DNA from: Cladopsammia gracilis | Taxonomy: Eukaryota; Cnidaria; Anthozoa; Scleractinia; Dendrophylliidae | Assembly: GCA_022457155.1 (NCBI GenBank) | Contig: JAJGOT010000438.1 | Span: forward strand, 215,001 to 279,000 | DNA length: 64,000 nucleotides | Direction of reading: 5' to 3' | Shown: positions 63,377 to 64,000 of the stretch, piece by piece | Layout of the letters: every line of letters starts with the position of its first letter | Position numbering within the stretch: position 1 is the first letter of the stretch | Made by a program: the position numbers and the translations under genes | The notes under the pieces: generated by a model | The model's input: only the letters and a program-made list of their open reading frames with translations | Database searches by the model: none | Told to the model about the DNA's origin: nothing

Positions 63377-64000
63377 TTAAGGTGGCTCGAAGTAGTTTTT
63401 TTGGGTCACACTTCCCTTTTTGAATACGCTTATACATAATCTTACTTTAGCTCAATAAATCTGAATTTCATACCAGTTATTAGGCTTGGATGAAAGTTTT
63501 GGATGATTCTCTTTTTATGCTAATCAGCGTTTCCATAGCAACGGTAAACAAATATGGCGAAAAACAGTTTTTTCTAAATATCTTTCGATTTTGGGGCTAC
63601 CCGTGACAAGCGAATAAATGCGCTATAATCTACACATCGTTGCACGCAAAATGGGAAAATTTCAAACAAATTAAACTGTTCGATTTTGAGTAAATTGCAA
63701 AAACATTTTTTAACATGTGTTTTTCATGTTTGAAATATAAGCGGTCAAAACATTTCATAGGTCTCACAAATTATCATTAAATTGCCACAGAAAGTTTCGT
63801 TGGATTTAAAATATTACTCCCTGCAAGTAGCTCTGACTAACTCCTCGGCAATAAAGAGATCGAGCTTTTCATTCAAATGCAGTTTTGCTTGACGTTTTCA
63901 CTCTTTAAAAGTTTCAAGCGCATTTGCATATAAATTCAAAATTAACAAATGAAGATGTTTGATATCTTCCCAGTATGTTTTTAAATATATAGGCAATAAT
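63377..64000. mobile_element. Left end of a TTAA-type element, right end not seen
   Basis: TTAA at 63377-63380 is followed by GGTGGCTCGAAGTAGTTTTT, a relative of the GGTGGCTCCATATAGTT end at 42350. No matching inverted end is found before the window closes. The sequence to 64000 is non-coding. Confidence 0.4.

Overview
The window looks like nuclear DNA of an invertebrate animal, most likely a cnidarian such as a coral or sea anemone. It has spliced exons with GT/AG borders and matching phases, cadherin/Ig/C1q-like extracellular domains, and a dense mix of Penelope-like, L1/Tx1-like, CR1-like, R4/Dong-like, BEL/Pao and tyrosine-recombinase (Ngaro/PAT-like) elements. There are no prokaryotic operons, rRNA genes or CRISPR arrays. 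The species cannot be fixed from the sequence alone.

The main host gene is on the + strand and appears to run from a signal-peptide exon at 10683-10749 to beyond the right edge. I can join twelve exons with compatible phases: 10683-10749, 13739-15499, 31238-33146, 33769-33983, 35525-35706, 36774-36900, 39057-39185, 39384-39591, 53264-53566, 56156-56458, 58837-59139 and 61651-61953. They give about 1936 residues: signal peptide, nine C1q/TNF-like jelly-roll units, one Ig domain, then at least five cadherin (EC) repeats. The last four EC repeats are four near-identical 303-bp phase 2-2 exons. This would be a very large secreted or cell-surface adhesion/recognition protein, and I do not recognise the domain order from a named family. 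It is the best candidate for something undescribed.

Region 1-10.6 kb is repeat-rich DNA upstream of the gene: a broken L1/Tx1-like LINE (1-5730) with two clean insertions, a CR1-like LINE 3' end, a hammerhead-ribozyme-like motif and a set of inverted repeats. The first long intron (10.7-13.7 kb) holds dispersed repeats, a Myb/SANT-like transposon exon and a 150-bp hairpin. The second (15.5-31.2 kb) holds inverted Penelope fragments, a decayed Penelope-like RT element cut by a tyrosine-recombinase retroelement with a full A1-B1-A2-B2 split-direct-repeat structure (21157-26099), two R4/Dong-type 3' ends set in TAA repeats, a 1.5-kb 9-bp satellite, and a Penelope tail with a well-formed hammerhead ribozyme just before exon 3.

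The later introns hold a minisatellite grown from the end of exon 4, several MITEs with recognisable target-site duplications, a 2.8-kb hAT-like transposon with nested insertions (40352-43124), a complete but frameshifted BEL/Pao LTR element with 5-bp TSD (46386-52946) between long inverted arms, twin hairpins, a foldback element and a LINE remnant. Cadherin exon duplication carried intron flanks along, and one partial duplicate (62014-62129) would break the frame if spliced in.

All element names rest on reading motifs by eye. No database search was possible.
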